A stretch of DNA of 64,000 bases from contig OX381710.1 of assembly GCA_947462335.1 (NCBI GenBank), positions 63,173,303 through 63,237,302 of the forward strand. The letters run 5' to 3'. Shown here in pieces: positions 12,754-22,987 of the stretch. Position numbers and translations under genes: made by a program. The notes below the pieces were generated by a model. It did not search any database. It worked only from the letters and a program-made list of their open reading frames with translations, and was not told the DNA's origin. Position 1 is the first letter of the stretch. Each line of letters opens with the position of its first letter. The DNA comes from Harmothoe impar (lineage: Eukaryota; Annelida; Polychaeta; Phyllodocida; Polynoidae).

Positions 12754-14099
12754 AGGCTGCAGTCTTGTTCCCTCTCCCCCTGCCTTTAGACTGGCTGCAT
12801 ACCCCCTATTCGCATTAGACTGACTGCAGTCCCTTTCCCCGTGCCTTAGACTGGCTGCAGTCCCTTTCCCTGTGCATTAGACTGGCTGCAGTCCCTTTCC
12901 CTGTGCCTAAGACTGGCTGCAGTCCCTTTCCCCTTGCCTTAGACTGGCTGCAGTCCCTTTCCCTGTGCCTAAGACTGGCTGCAGTCCCTTTCCCTGTGTC
13001 TAAGACTGGCTGCAGTCCCTTTCCCTGTGCCTAAGACTGGCTGCAGTCCCTTTCCCCGTGCCTTAGACTGGCTGCAGTCCCTTTCCCTGTGCATTAGACT
13101 GGCTGCAGTCCCTTTCCCTGTGCCTAAGACTGGCTGCAGTCCCTTTCCCCTTGCCTTAGACTGGCTGCAGTCCCTTTCCCTGTGCCTAAGACTGGCTGCA
13201 GTCCCTTTCCCTGTGCCTAAGACTGGCTGCAGTCCCTTTCCCTGTGTCTAAGACTGGCTGCAGTCCCTTTCCCTGTGCCTAAGACTGGCTGCAGTCCCTT
13301 TCCCCATGCCTTAGACTGGCTGCAGTCCCTATCCCTGTGCCTAAGACTGGCTGCAGTCCCTTTCCCTGTGCCTTAAAGACTGGCTGCAGTCCCTTTCCCC
13401 GTGCCTTAGACTGGCTGCAGTCCCTATCCCTGTGCCTAAGACTGGCTGCAGTCCCTTTCCCCGTGCCTTAAAGACTGGCTGCAGTCCCTATCCCTGTGCA
13501 TAAGACTGGCTGCAGTCCCTTTCCCTGTGCCTTAAAGACTGGCTGCAGTCCCTTTCCCCGTACCTAAGACTGGCTGCAGTCCCTTTCCCTGTGCCTTAAA
13601 GACTGGCTGCAGTCCCTTTCCCTGTGCCTTAGACTGGCTGCAGTCCCTTTCCCTGTGCCTTAAAGACTGGCTGCAGTCCCTTTCCCCGTACCTAAGACTG
13701 GCTGCAGTCCCTTTCCCTGTGCCTTAAAGACTGGCTGCAGTCCCTTTCCCTGTGCCTTAGACTGGCTGCAGTCCCTTTCCCTGTGCCTTAAAGACTGGCT
13801 GCAGTCCCTTTCCCTGTGCCTTAGACTGGCTGCAGTCCCTTTCCCTGTGCCTTAAAGACTGGCTGCAGTCCCTTTCCCCGTACCTAAGACTGGCTGCAGT
13901 CCCTTTCCCCGTACCTTAAAGACTGGCTGCAGTCCCTTTCCCTGTGCCTTAAAGACTGGCTGCAGTCCCTTTCCCCGTACCTAAGACTGGCTGCAGTCCC
14001 TTTCCCCGTACCTTAAAGACTGGCTGCAGTCCCTTTCTCCGTACCTAAGACTGGCTGCAGTCCCTTTCCCTGTGCCTTAAAGACTGGCTGCAGTCCCCC
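12754..14099. repeat. Minisatellite, 31/33-base unit with CTGGCTGCAGTCCC core
   Basis: About 40 units with the core actggctgcagtccctttcc followed by a variable linker (ctgtgcctaag, cccgtgccttag, ctgtgccttaaag). Units are 31 bases in the first half. From about 13370 on, 31-base and 33-base ('ttaaag') forms alternate, indicating higher-order duplication. Each unit carries a CTGCAG. Open frames across it (such as 13027-13251) follow from the repeat and are not credible genes. Confidence 0.97.
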
Positions 14100-15884
14100 A
14101 GCTGTCTTCCCTCTACCCCTGTTCCACACTGCCTCATCAGTTGTCATTTCCCTCGCGTTGACGCCTGTGTTGCCTCTGTTCACTGTCTTCATGATTTGAA
14201 ATGTCAACTCATAATGAAAAGAAGACATATTCCAGACCTCTACACAAAAGCTGTCCATATTAAAGTCTAAAGAAAGGGCACTGTTGAACCATTTAAAAGG
14301 AGGAGATATAATAAATGTGTGAACCTTACATAAGTGTCAGTCCGAAAGTGTATTTTAATGAATTGAACCTTCAAATGGCGTTCCAAACAGAGGTTAGAAA
14401 TTGTTCAAATGTATTCAATACAAATACCCGTTTAAAATAATATTGTTACATCACCCGCCTTATGGAATGCAAACTGCGCACTCATTAAACTATAATGCCT
14501 TTTGTTTATCAGATCCTGTGTTCTTTAACCAGAGAGAGTCATTAAGCCGCTTAAATGGCATCAGTAGTCTGTCGTGAGAGAGCCCAATGTATCCTAGTTT
14601 AAATACTGTTCTGCTAGATAATGCCCATTGTCCATTGACTGTTGCACTCATGTGGAAGGCCAGAAGAACTGGCTGATACTAAACTGTATTGGCAGTTTCG
14701 TGTGTCCAGGGGCCAATGTTGAATTAACATTGTGCAATGTTACCACATGACGGCCACGTTTTATGCGTGTAGCATGCGGCTTAACGCGCATTCATTATGC
14801 GTCAACGTGTTGTTATCCACCGAATCATCTCCCACTGCCCCAACCACTAATCAAGCATGGGACAACAATGCATAACACGGTTCTGTCATGCCCCTTCCCC
14901 CAGCACCTCGTCCATTCATTACCTGCGGTAGAGGGTAGCAGCATTATACATGCCAATTAAAGCGTGATTACATTAAGCCGGCTTATCTCCGTGTGCTTAT
15001 CAGTATGAGGATGGATGCATCCAGGTCCACTCGCCCACCTCGGTGTGTCCATGTTGGTATGTATAAGGCCACCTTGTTTTTGATTACGGGCTTTTACTGT
15101 TACTATTCTGGGAGGCAGAGGAGGGGGGAGTTGCCTTACACACACCCCGGACTAGCAAAAAATCCCAGAGGGCAGTGGAAAAAAGAGAAAGCATGGAAAA
15201 CGTCATTTATAGGTAATCTAATAAAGGTATTATCCCCAATCTGAAAGAGTATGTGAACGAATACAGACTTACCAAACAATCTTAACCTCCCTGGTTAGAC
15301 ATGAAGGCCATATGCGAGAGGAGTTTCGTAAATTTATTTTGTTGCAAATTATTTTTGCAGCATCACCGGACTTGAAGCTGATGGCACTTCCAGCCAATTT
15401 CCCGCTTTAGAATAATGGCATAATCTAACATTTTCAGGAATCGCATTTGAATCTAAATCTCATCCCAAAGTCACACGGTTCATTTGAGTCATATTGAATC
15501 CAGCCGTGCCCTAGACCTGTATACTATAACACGTCAAATGTTTCAAATCAAAAATAAAGTCTAAGTGAGAGTTCTTCTGAAAAGATGTTGCCATGGCAAC
15601 ATGAATTTCCCTCATAATGTATATATTTGATGTAAACTTTAGACCATCAAAACCCAGACATTTTTGTCGCCGAGCATTTCCAATCTTAATAAATGCAATG
15701 ATGGAGCATGCTGTAATTTCAATAAAAGAATTCTGACTGTGAACAATAAGAATAAGAACTATTTTCCCACGAATGGTCGTATAAGAATAGCATTAGTTAA
15801 AATTTAAAAAAAAAAACAGGTAGAAACTAACTAGAATCTAATTGTCCGATTGACGATCTGTAACCAGTAACATGTAACATTTAA
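14100..15884. other. No gene seen
   Basis: Single-copy-looking, AT-rich sequence. 14711-14745 has a weak echo of the GTTGAATCAA MITE interior. No coding or RNA gene is supported. Confidence 0.3.
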
Positions 15885-15888
15885 ATTA

Positions 15889-15961
<73 letters not shown>
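15885..15961. repeat. Microsatellite (TA)n
   Basis: Two blocks of alternating TA separated by a short TAATTAT interruption. Confidence 0.96.
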
Positions 15962-15964
<3 letters not shown>

Positions 15965-16154
15965 GTGGGGGTCCAGAAAATGTCCATTTCCAGTGAAAAA
16001 CAATAATATTTCTGAATTGCCCAAATGTTGTAGCAGATTTGTCTATATATAAAGGAGGCAATGAACCATCACATTCCCAAATTTTGTGATACTAGGATTC
16101 TTACTTTTTTTTCTATGTAAGTTTGAAAAATACAATTACTAATGAAACAAAATT

Positions 16155-17348
16155 GTGTTACGTTCACCAGATATTATCATAAACATGAGAATAGTGAAAA
16201 AATATAATGACATATTTTAGTTATGAACTTGATTCACTGAATTAGGGCGAAAATGTGTCATTTCCTACCAGGTAGCAGGGTGCTGTACACTTTTTCTCTA
16301 TTTTTAATTCCCCATTGTGATAGTTTTATAGCTAGAGTCAATTGAGGGCCAGTTGGTTTCTGTCTAAATCGAACCTATAATCTTTTTAAATAGGGAAAAG
16401 TACTAACATGGAAGAGTATTAAACTTGCTGTGAAACCCAGATGAAAGTATACAAAGTGCTCTAACATATCTGAAGATATTTTGTATTTTCTGCCATTCTA
16501 TTGTGTTTATTTTACTATTCAGAGGTGTTCAGTGGGATCTAGTGAACGTAACATAGCAGAAAAATAGAGGAATTATAATGAAATATTAGTCAATAATACC
16601 ATTGTTTTCAGTTGGTTGTGGTATAAAGTCACAGCATGTCCCAGATATTTAATAAAAGGAAAAATAAGACAATTAGACCAAAATTCGGTTGTTTTCATTA
16701 TATCTGGTGAACGTAACATCTAGTGAACGTAACACAAAAATGGAATAGTTTCTAGAATGAAATATGTTTTAGATAAAATGATGGAAACAGGTCAGTGTCA
16801 TTTGTAATGCTCAGATATACTTGGACAATTTGTGTTACGGCTATATCTTAATTATTTATGCATATTTCTGACTTTTTCATATATCTGGTGAACGTAACAT
16901 TTCATAAAATAAAGGACATGTTGTTTTGATAGTTCTTAATATTACATAAATCATGCATTCATCCACATACATCCTTGCTGATAGGTTTGTCAAACAGACA
17001 TACATGCGGCCTATCAAAAGAAATTAACAAAAAAGGACATATTTTCATGACAATTTACTGTCTCCGTGGAACCAAACATAATTCTAGTGAACGTAACATA
17101 ATTCTAGTGAACGTAACATAATTCTAGTGAACGTAACATAATTCTAGTGAACGTAACATAAATTGATATCTTAATTTACAAAGACAAAGACATTGCACCG
17201 AGTTACGATTCTTATTGTATATGGTGCATGTACTATGTAGGCACCACATGGATATTTCCGTTCCTCCTTAGAGGACATTTAGGCTGATATTATTCAAAAT
17301 GTTTAGATAAATCTAGTGAACGTAACATCAATCTAGTGAACGTAACAT
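16155..17348. repeat. Cluster of ATCTAGTGAACGTAACAT motifs
   Basis: The core [T/C]TRGTGAACGTAACA occurs eleven times. One copy is inverted (16155-16172). The others are direct: 16537-16554, 16702-16719, about 16720-16735, 16883-16900, four tandem copies with a 20-base period at 17081-17160, and 17311-17328 plus 17331-17348 (again 20 bases apart). The DNA between is AT-rich and unrelated. Such an arrangement fits subterminal protein-binding repeats of a DNA transposon or a dense array of one regulator's sites. No transposase or gene is visible, so the role is open. Confidence 0.85.
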
Positions 17349-19341
17349 CCAGTGAAAACAATTGTTTTTGCTTGTTAAATGTAAAATAGAAAAAATCTAT
17401 CGATATGGGAGTGTAGAGCTCACACATACGCTTATCCAATGCAGGTAATATGTAATTTTATGCAGGATTTGTATAATTAATTACCTTTCCAAGAAATTTG
17501 GCTTAAACAGGTCATTTTTAATTCCTTCTTTCGGCTCTAATTTCACCAAGAAAATGATCAATTGTCTTAATTTTTATCATTCTGCCCAAGAGTATAGATG
17601 TCCGGGATATCCCTAATGGCACAAAACATCCATCTAGTGTATTATTTTTCCAAAAATTCAAGTGTTTAAAAAGATATATGAGATTAGAAGAATAATTGCT
17701 ATTTTTGTAATTTAAACAAATATTTAAAAAAAAAAAAATTAAATATTGAAATAAATGGTATTATGAAGAAGTATCATTTGTATACAACACATATGAAGTA
17801 AAAAGTGTAAATCTAATATCATTTGGAGAAAATTTCCGTTGAAATCAGATTTTTTCCAGGGGACATCGATTTTTAGTCATTTTTTCCCTGAAAAGTAGCT
17901 AAAATCTGAAAAAATCATGAAATTATAATTAATATGCATATTTTTTCTATTAGTACTCATTGGGCTTTTTGCAATTATGTAGTTATCCCAATACATTCTC
18001 TTCATTTAAAATGATTATTTTAAAAAAATGCTCCCAAGGGTCATGTGACCCCCGTAAAGTTTGATAATATGCTTCTTTTTCACGGTAATATAAATGACTT
18101 TGTCTATTTTTCATTGAAATACTTTGTAATAAATACAAAGTGACCTTGATAGTACTTACTCCACCCACAGTGTGCTGGACGTTCATCACTCGGCCTTTGC
18201 CCTCGTGCAACATGCACAGAGACTTGCCCTTGTAGTAACCACGGTCAGGTGCACTTCAACCTGCAGCCCTGTCTATTCATTGCTATGGGAAAGTACAGAT
18301 ACGGGTTATTCAAAAATAGTTAAGAATGGAGAAGTTCATCCGTTAAGGTTTCATATAGTTACTTTAACCATGCGATCTCGCTGAAAGGTGAGCCGAAGTG
18401 GTAATTTGTTTTAGAGCCCACGGTTATGGGAGTATATAATATATAGATGTCCTTGAAATGACGTATGTGGTCCTATACCATAGAGACTGTGTGTAGCAGA
18501 CAGGCCCTGGCCCTACCTTTTACAAGAATACAAGAAAATGCACTTCACATCACGGCGTGACATTAGCACTACATGATCTTATATGCGTGTAGTGTTGTGA
18601 TAGCATGTCTATAAGACACTGCTCCTGGCTACCTGCAGCTGCTCCTCACCCCCAATGTCCCATCTCACGTCGACGTTTTCCTTAATCCTCTCACATTTTC
18701 TATATGAAGGTCTCCCCCCTACCCCCCCACCTGTCCCGCCTTTATCCACTCTCCAAGTCCATCATGTTGCATGTGCTTTCCCTCCCCGCCAGTTCCTGTG
18801 ATCTCTTACTATGTCACATCGTCCCATTATTTTTATCATGAACAAATGATGCTGTCCTTGGGTTTAATCAGATTTAATTATTTCCCGTTCTCTGATGTTA
18901 ATTCAACCTCCAGGATCTTTATGTAACATCAGCATCATGTACATGACCACTAGGAAGCAGTGTTACCAATGTCTCCGCTCCTTCCGTTTCTGGCTGTTTG
19001 TCTGTTTGTCTCGTCATGCAACTACTTACATGTCCATTTAGGTACAATTTACATCGCAACGAAATGTAAAAGATACATGGTCTGAATTTCTCCCCCAGCT
19101 ACTATTACCTCTTGGATAGGTCCTCTTGTTAGATACGGTGGCGGAATTTAGCATATTACCTTAAAGTAAGCTCACAATCATAACGTAGTCATGGTCGCAG
19201 AGTAGAAGGTCGCTTGCCACCTCGGCTCTGTATTAAATCGTGATTACAGGCATTAAGCTATAATCTTTGGATTAATCTCTTGGATTATTTTATACCACTG
19301 TGAGTTGTGACTTTCATGGACTGTCCCTGATAGGATTAATC
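17349..19341. other. No gene seen; may include the 5' region of the LINE
   Basis: AT-rich at first (17.6-18.0 kb), then more balanced. No coding region is supported. The true 5' end of the retrotransposon that follows must lie somewhere upstream of 19342, but I see no boundary such as a target duplication. Confidence 0.3.
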
Positions 19342-21186
19342 ATGGCTGAGGCTCCTAAAACGGGAAATAAAAGAACCACCAGAAGTCACATCGACAAGGA
19401 GGGCGACAATGGAGTAACCACCGGTGACCTATTGCAAGGGCAACCCAAGCCTCTACCCCAACGGGCCGCAAAGGGAGGGAGAGCCGACAACAAGGCACCC
19501 GACACGGCATCCACCTCCACAGTATCCACCCAGGATACATCCACCCCTAAACCCGCAAAGAAAAAACACCAAAAGAAAAAACAGGGTAAGAAAATGCCAA
19601 ACTTGGATACTACCCTCTCAGCTGGCTCAGATATCTCCCTATTCAATGAAGATCTTATAAAAGCAATAGCCAAACCGTTAGAAGACGAAAGCTCTCTATC
19701 ATTGGAGCTAAGCGCTGCTCAGCCCCAGACTGGATTAGACTTGCCAACCTCCACACCGGAGAGAAACCTCGGGAGTGTTAGATCTGAAGAGGAAACAGAC
19801 AACAGGCAGGAACCTGAGGAGGGGGAAGGAGGCCGGGCTGATGATGGTGTTGGGGATGATGTTGGTGATGATGATGATGATGATGATGATGATAATGATG
19901 ATGATGTTGATGATGATGATGATGGTGACGATGATGATGATAGTGATGGTGGGGAAAGCAGCACCTCTGTTCATACAGATGACCCAACAGTCTCCTCTCT
20001 AGAAGAACTTGAAAAGAAGTTTGTAAGGAAACTACTCCTGCTCAACAACACAATTGCACAGAATGCCACACAGATTGCATCTAATAACAAGCAAATAAAG
20101 AAGTTGACGGACACAGTAACCAACCAAAGACAGAGAATCTCCGAACTTGAGAAACAAGTAGGAAGTCTTGAGATTAAAGTAGCAACTCAGGGGTCCATAA
20201 TCGACGACCTAACTGCACAAAGGGAGAAATTGGATAGTTCCGGTCGCAAGAACAACATGATCTTCAGGGGTCTATCAGAACAAGATCACCCCAACCCACA
20301 TCAAGTGATAGACCAACTACTCAGTGAGCTAGGAACCGGACTGACCTCTGCAGACTGCCATGGCATTTTTAGACTGGGCAAGTACGAAGCGAATAAAACT
20401 AGGCCTATCATGGTCCAGTTTAAAGAGGGAAGATCAAAAGGGGCTGTATACTCCAATGTCAAGAAACTGAGAGACATGCCCACCTGGAAGGTCTCCATTG
20501 GTGACGACCTAACCAAAACTGAACAGGACAGGGTGCGTGACTTACGAATCGTTGCACAGCATGCAAAGAGCCTAGGGAAGAGGGTAGAACTCAAGGGACG
20601 CTCAGTCATAATAGAGGGCACTGTGTATGTCTGGGACAATTTGGAGTTATTGCCTGAGGAGTTATCACTTGCATCAGCAAAAACTCTCGTCTACGACAAT
20701 GGAATAGTGTTCCAATCGAAGCACAGCTTCCTATCGAATATGTACCCCAGCCACATCAAATGGGGTATTTATCACTATGCATCGGTGGAACAGGGCTACG
20801 TGCATCAGTCAGCCCTTGAATGTGGTGCACCAGGTCTTGCTGCTCAAGCCCTAAGAGAACCAGATCCATATGAAGTTAAGAAACTTCTCCGCAAACTGCC
20901 AAGGAACAAGGAATGGTATGAAGCAGGCCGCTTCAAAATAATCAAGAAGCTTCAGCTCCTAAAGTTTAGGCAGAACCCTACCCTCCTTGCCAAGCTAATG
21001 GCCACTAAAAAGCTGCCATTATACGAAGGAACTAGAGACTTAGTCTGGGCGACCGGATTCATCCTGCAAGATGGACAAAAAAATTGCACACCAAAAGGGC
21101 AAAATAGGTGCGGGAAGTCATTGGAAGAAATTCGGGCCCTCTTTATAAGATGTGAAGCAAGGCTTGCCGCAGAGAAGAAAAACTAA
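19342..21186 (+). CDS. LINE ORF1: acidic tract, coiled coil, RRM-like region and NADAR domain
   Basis: 614 residues from the ATG at 19342 (A at -3, G at +4). The open frame extends 14 codons further up but without another ATG. Order: a basic patch (about 71-85, KPAKKKHQKKK), an Asp-rich tract encoded by a GAT repeat (about 172-206), a heptad-like coiled coil (about 217-300), then an RRM/L1-ORF1-like region starting NNMIFRGL (about 304-440), typical of LINE RNA-binding ORF1 proteins. Residues about 450-605 match the NADAR/YbiA (DUF1768) pattern: FLSNMYP (463-), the key Glu in SVEQGY (483), Trp 525 before GRFKIIKK, LLKFRQNP (around 541), EG..D.VWATG (Glu562, Trp569), and GQNRCGKSLEEIR (Asn588-Arg598). 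The usual His after the Glu is Gln. NADAR proteins act on ADP-ribose derivatives, and some remove ADP-ribose from guanine. That this one is active is inference. Confidence 0.85.
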   Translation: MAEAPKTGNKRTTRSHIDKEGDNGVTTGDLLQGQPKPLPQRAAKGGRADNKAPDTASTSTVSTQDTSTPKPAKKKHQKKKQGKKMPNLDTTLSAGSDISLFNEDLIKAIAKPLEDESSLSLELSAAQPQTGLDLPTSTPERNLGSVRSEEETDNRQEPEEGEGGRADDGVGDDVGDDDDDDDDDNDDDVDDDDDGDDDDDSDGGESSTSVHTDDPTVSSLEELEKKFVRKLLLLNNTIAQNATQIASNNKQIKKLTDTVTNQRQRISELEKQVGSLEIKVATQGSIIDDLTAQREKLDSSGRKNNMIFRGLSEQDHPNPHQVIDQLLSELGTGLTSADCHGIFRLGKYEANKTRPIMVQFKEGRSKGAVYSNVKKLRDMPTWKVSIGDDLTKTEQDRVRDLRIVAQHAKSLGKRVELKGRSVIIEGTVYVWDNLELLPEELSLASAKTLVYDNGIVFQSKHSFLSNMYPSHIKWGIYHYASVEQGYVHQSALECGAPGLAAQALREPDPYEVKKLLRKLPRNKEWYEAGRFKIIKKLQLLKFRQNPTLLAKLMATKKLPLYEGTRDLVWATGFILQDGQKNCTPKGQNRCGKSLEEIRALFIRCEARLAAEKKN

Positions 21187-21837
21187 GAATAGCTCATGGG
21201 ACTGAGTCAAGTCTAGTTAAATCACAACTACATGCTCTCGGGACTCCCCCCCCCCCCTCACTACCAAGCGACATACACATGGTCTAACTTACACCCACAC
21301 CTTGATCACCCACCGCCCGCGACCTACTAACCCGATAGTACTCAATATCACAATGGGAATGGTCTGACTGTGCAGGGCGCGTTAAACCTACCCCCATATA
21401 TTCATACAATCTCCCGGACTAAACAATCTAAATAGGCTACTATTTTACCCCTAATATAAATAACTTTACTTGTCATTTACTATGAAATACACTACCAATT
21501 ATATTCAGAGTATACGTGACATACTACCACTCAAACCCCCTTCACCTCCCTTACATAACCACTTCAGTCCTTAGCACACGACACTACAATGGATATGGTC
21601 TGGCAGTGCAGGGCGCGCCTACCTACGTTTTATAACAACTCCCCCCCCCTCTCCTGACAACGCAAGGCGCTACAAGGCAACTTTAGTATATTATACTAAC
21701 TACCCCCACCCCTCAGTCTGTCCCTTTGAGCCACGTATACACACTTACTACTACCCGAGAGCCTAACAGTCCCCAGGGAATATCATTTGCTTTCACATTA
21801 CTACGGACACAAGTCAGTCTTAAACAATTAAGCTGAA
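21187..21837 (+). other. ORF1-ORF2 spacer with GTGCAGGGCGCG motifs
   Basis: This is 651 bases, C/T-rich, with poly-C runs (near 21247 and 21635) and no coding frame. It contains a diverged direct repeat: caatgggaatggtctgac followed by GTGCAGGGCGCG at 21370-21381, and caatggatatggtctggca followed by GTGCAGGGCGCG at 21606-21617. How ORF2 is translated across such a spacer is unknown. Confidence 0.7.
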
Positions 21838-22509
21838 ATGTTTAGAGTCTTACTAGCCGCGGATAGTAGGGGTAAAGGCTTGCTTGAAGCTATAAACCTT
21901 GTACTGGAGGAGAAAGGGATCGACTATATGGACTTGTACGAGCTACCCATTCCTGGAGCCACAGTGGAGTCACTGACTGTCGAATTAGGCCAACACCTAC
22001 AGCATAACAGTTACCATTTGTTAATTGCTATGATAGGGGCTAATAACCTCACGACACTTCATAGGCTTGAGCCACAATGGAAGGTAACTCCCAAGTGGCC
22101 CGAGGTAGGATGCCTTGTTGATCACCTGACGTCTCTTTATACTCAGCTAAAAAAGACTGTACAAGATGCTGGTCAGCGGATGGCCTATGCACCCCTCTTG
22201 GGCATGAGTATGCAGATGTACAACAAGGAAATAATTGAGCAATATCCTGTACAGCAAAAGGTCATGAATGAAGGAGTACTGCTTATCAACCAGGTTCTCA
22301 TGGAGATGAACAGAGAAACGCTTTACTATGGACCTCAGCTGGCAACCTCCATACACTGTGCAAACAAGGGTAAATATACCCATAAATATAAAAAGTTCTC
22401 ACCAGATGGACTACACCCCACCTCTGACACAATCTCTGAATGGGCCCTGCTATATGTCAAGTGTCTGGAGAGGAACTATGGCATATTGCATAAAGCGGGA
22501 GTAGTCTAA
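21838..22509 (+). CDS. LINE ORF2: SGNH/GDSL-type esterase
   Basis: 223 residues, ATG at 21838. The SGNH hydrolase blocks are in order and at usual spacing: block I AADSRG with the nucleophile Ser10, block II Gly40 (PIPGAT), block III GANN with Asn69, and block V DGLHP with Asp190 and His193. The whole catalytic set is present, and the length is that of a compact single-domain SGNH fold. Esterase domains are known in ORF1 proteins of CR1-like LINEs (established knowledge). Here the domain stands alone as a separate frame between ORF1 and the polymerase ORF. There is no signal peptide or membrane segment. The substrate is unknown; lipid or membrane-associated roles proposed for CR1 esterases are inference. 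A host gene captured between ORFs is the less likely alternative. Confidence 0.83.
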   Translation: MFRVLLAADSRGKGLLEAINLVLEEKGIDYMDLYELPIPGATVESLTVELGQHLQHNSYHLLIAMIGANNLTTLHRLEPQWKVTPKWPEVGCLVDHLTSLYTQLKKTVQDAGQRMAYAPLLGMSMQMYNKEIIEQYPVQQKVMNEGVLLINQVLMEMNRETLYYGPQLATSIHCANKGKYTHKYKKFSPDGLHPTSDTISEWALLYVKCLERNYGILHKAGVV

Positions 22510-22938
22510 GTCAATACGGATCAGAACTGCCCACACAGGTGAAAAACCTCCGGAGTGTATAATATGGTCAACCTCTACATAGCGCACTCCCTGTCTCTAG
22601 TGGAGGAGGAATTTACGCGATGTCGATGACAATGACGATGATCATGATGATGATGATGATGATGATGATGGTGATGATGGTGATGATGATGGTGACCCTA
22701 TCAGGTTGTTGTTGATGATGACTAGTGACGACATGGCACGAGGCCTACACTACCATACTATAACTTCCCTTTGCCACTCCCATAAGATACGCTCTATGCA
22801 CCGCCCACACCGGTGAAAAACCTCCAGAGTGCAGAATTACAGACATCACTTCTACATAGCAATCTCCCTGGGTGAGGAGGACATACGGTCCCACTCATGT
22901 ACTTGTGTGACGTCAGCCTTGATGAAGATGATGATGAC

Positions 22939-22987
<49 letters not shown>

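Noticed and set aside
12754..14099. CRISPR-like regular repeats
   Set aside because: The units are contiguous, with no unique spacers, and the genome is eukaryotic. It is a minisatellite.
19719..19987. Ser-, Ile- and His-rich minus-strand frames
   Set aside because: Antisense shadows of the GAT-coded Asp tract in ORF1.
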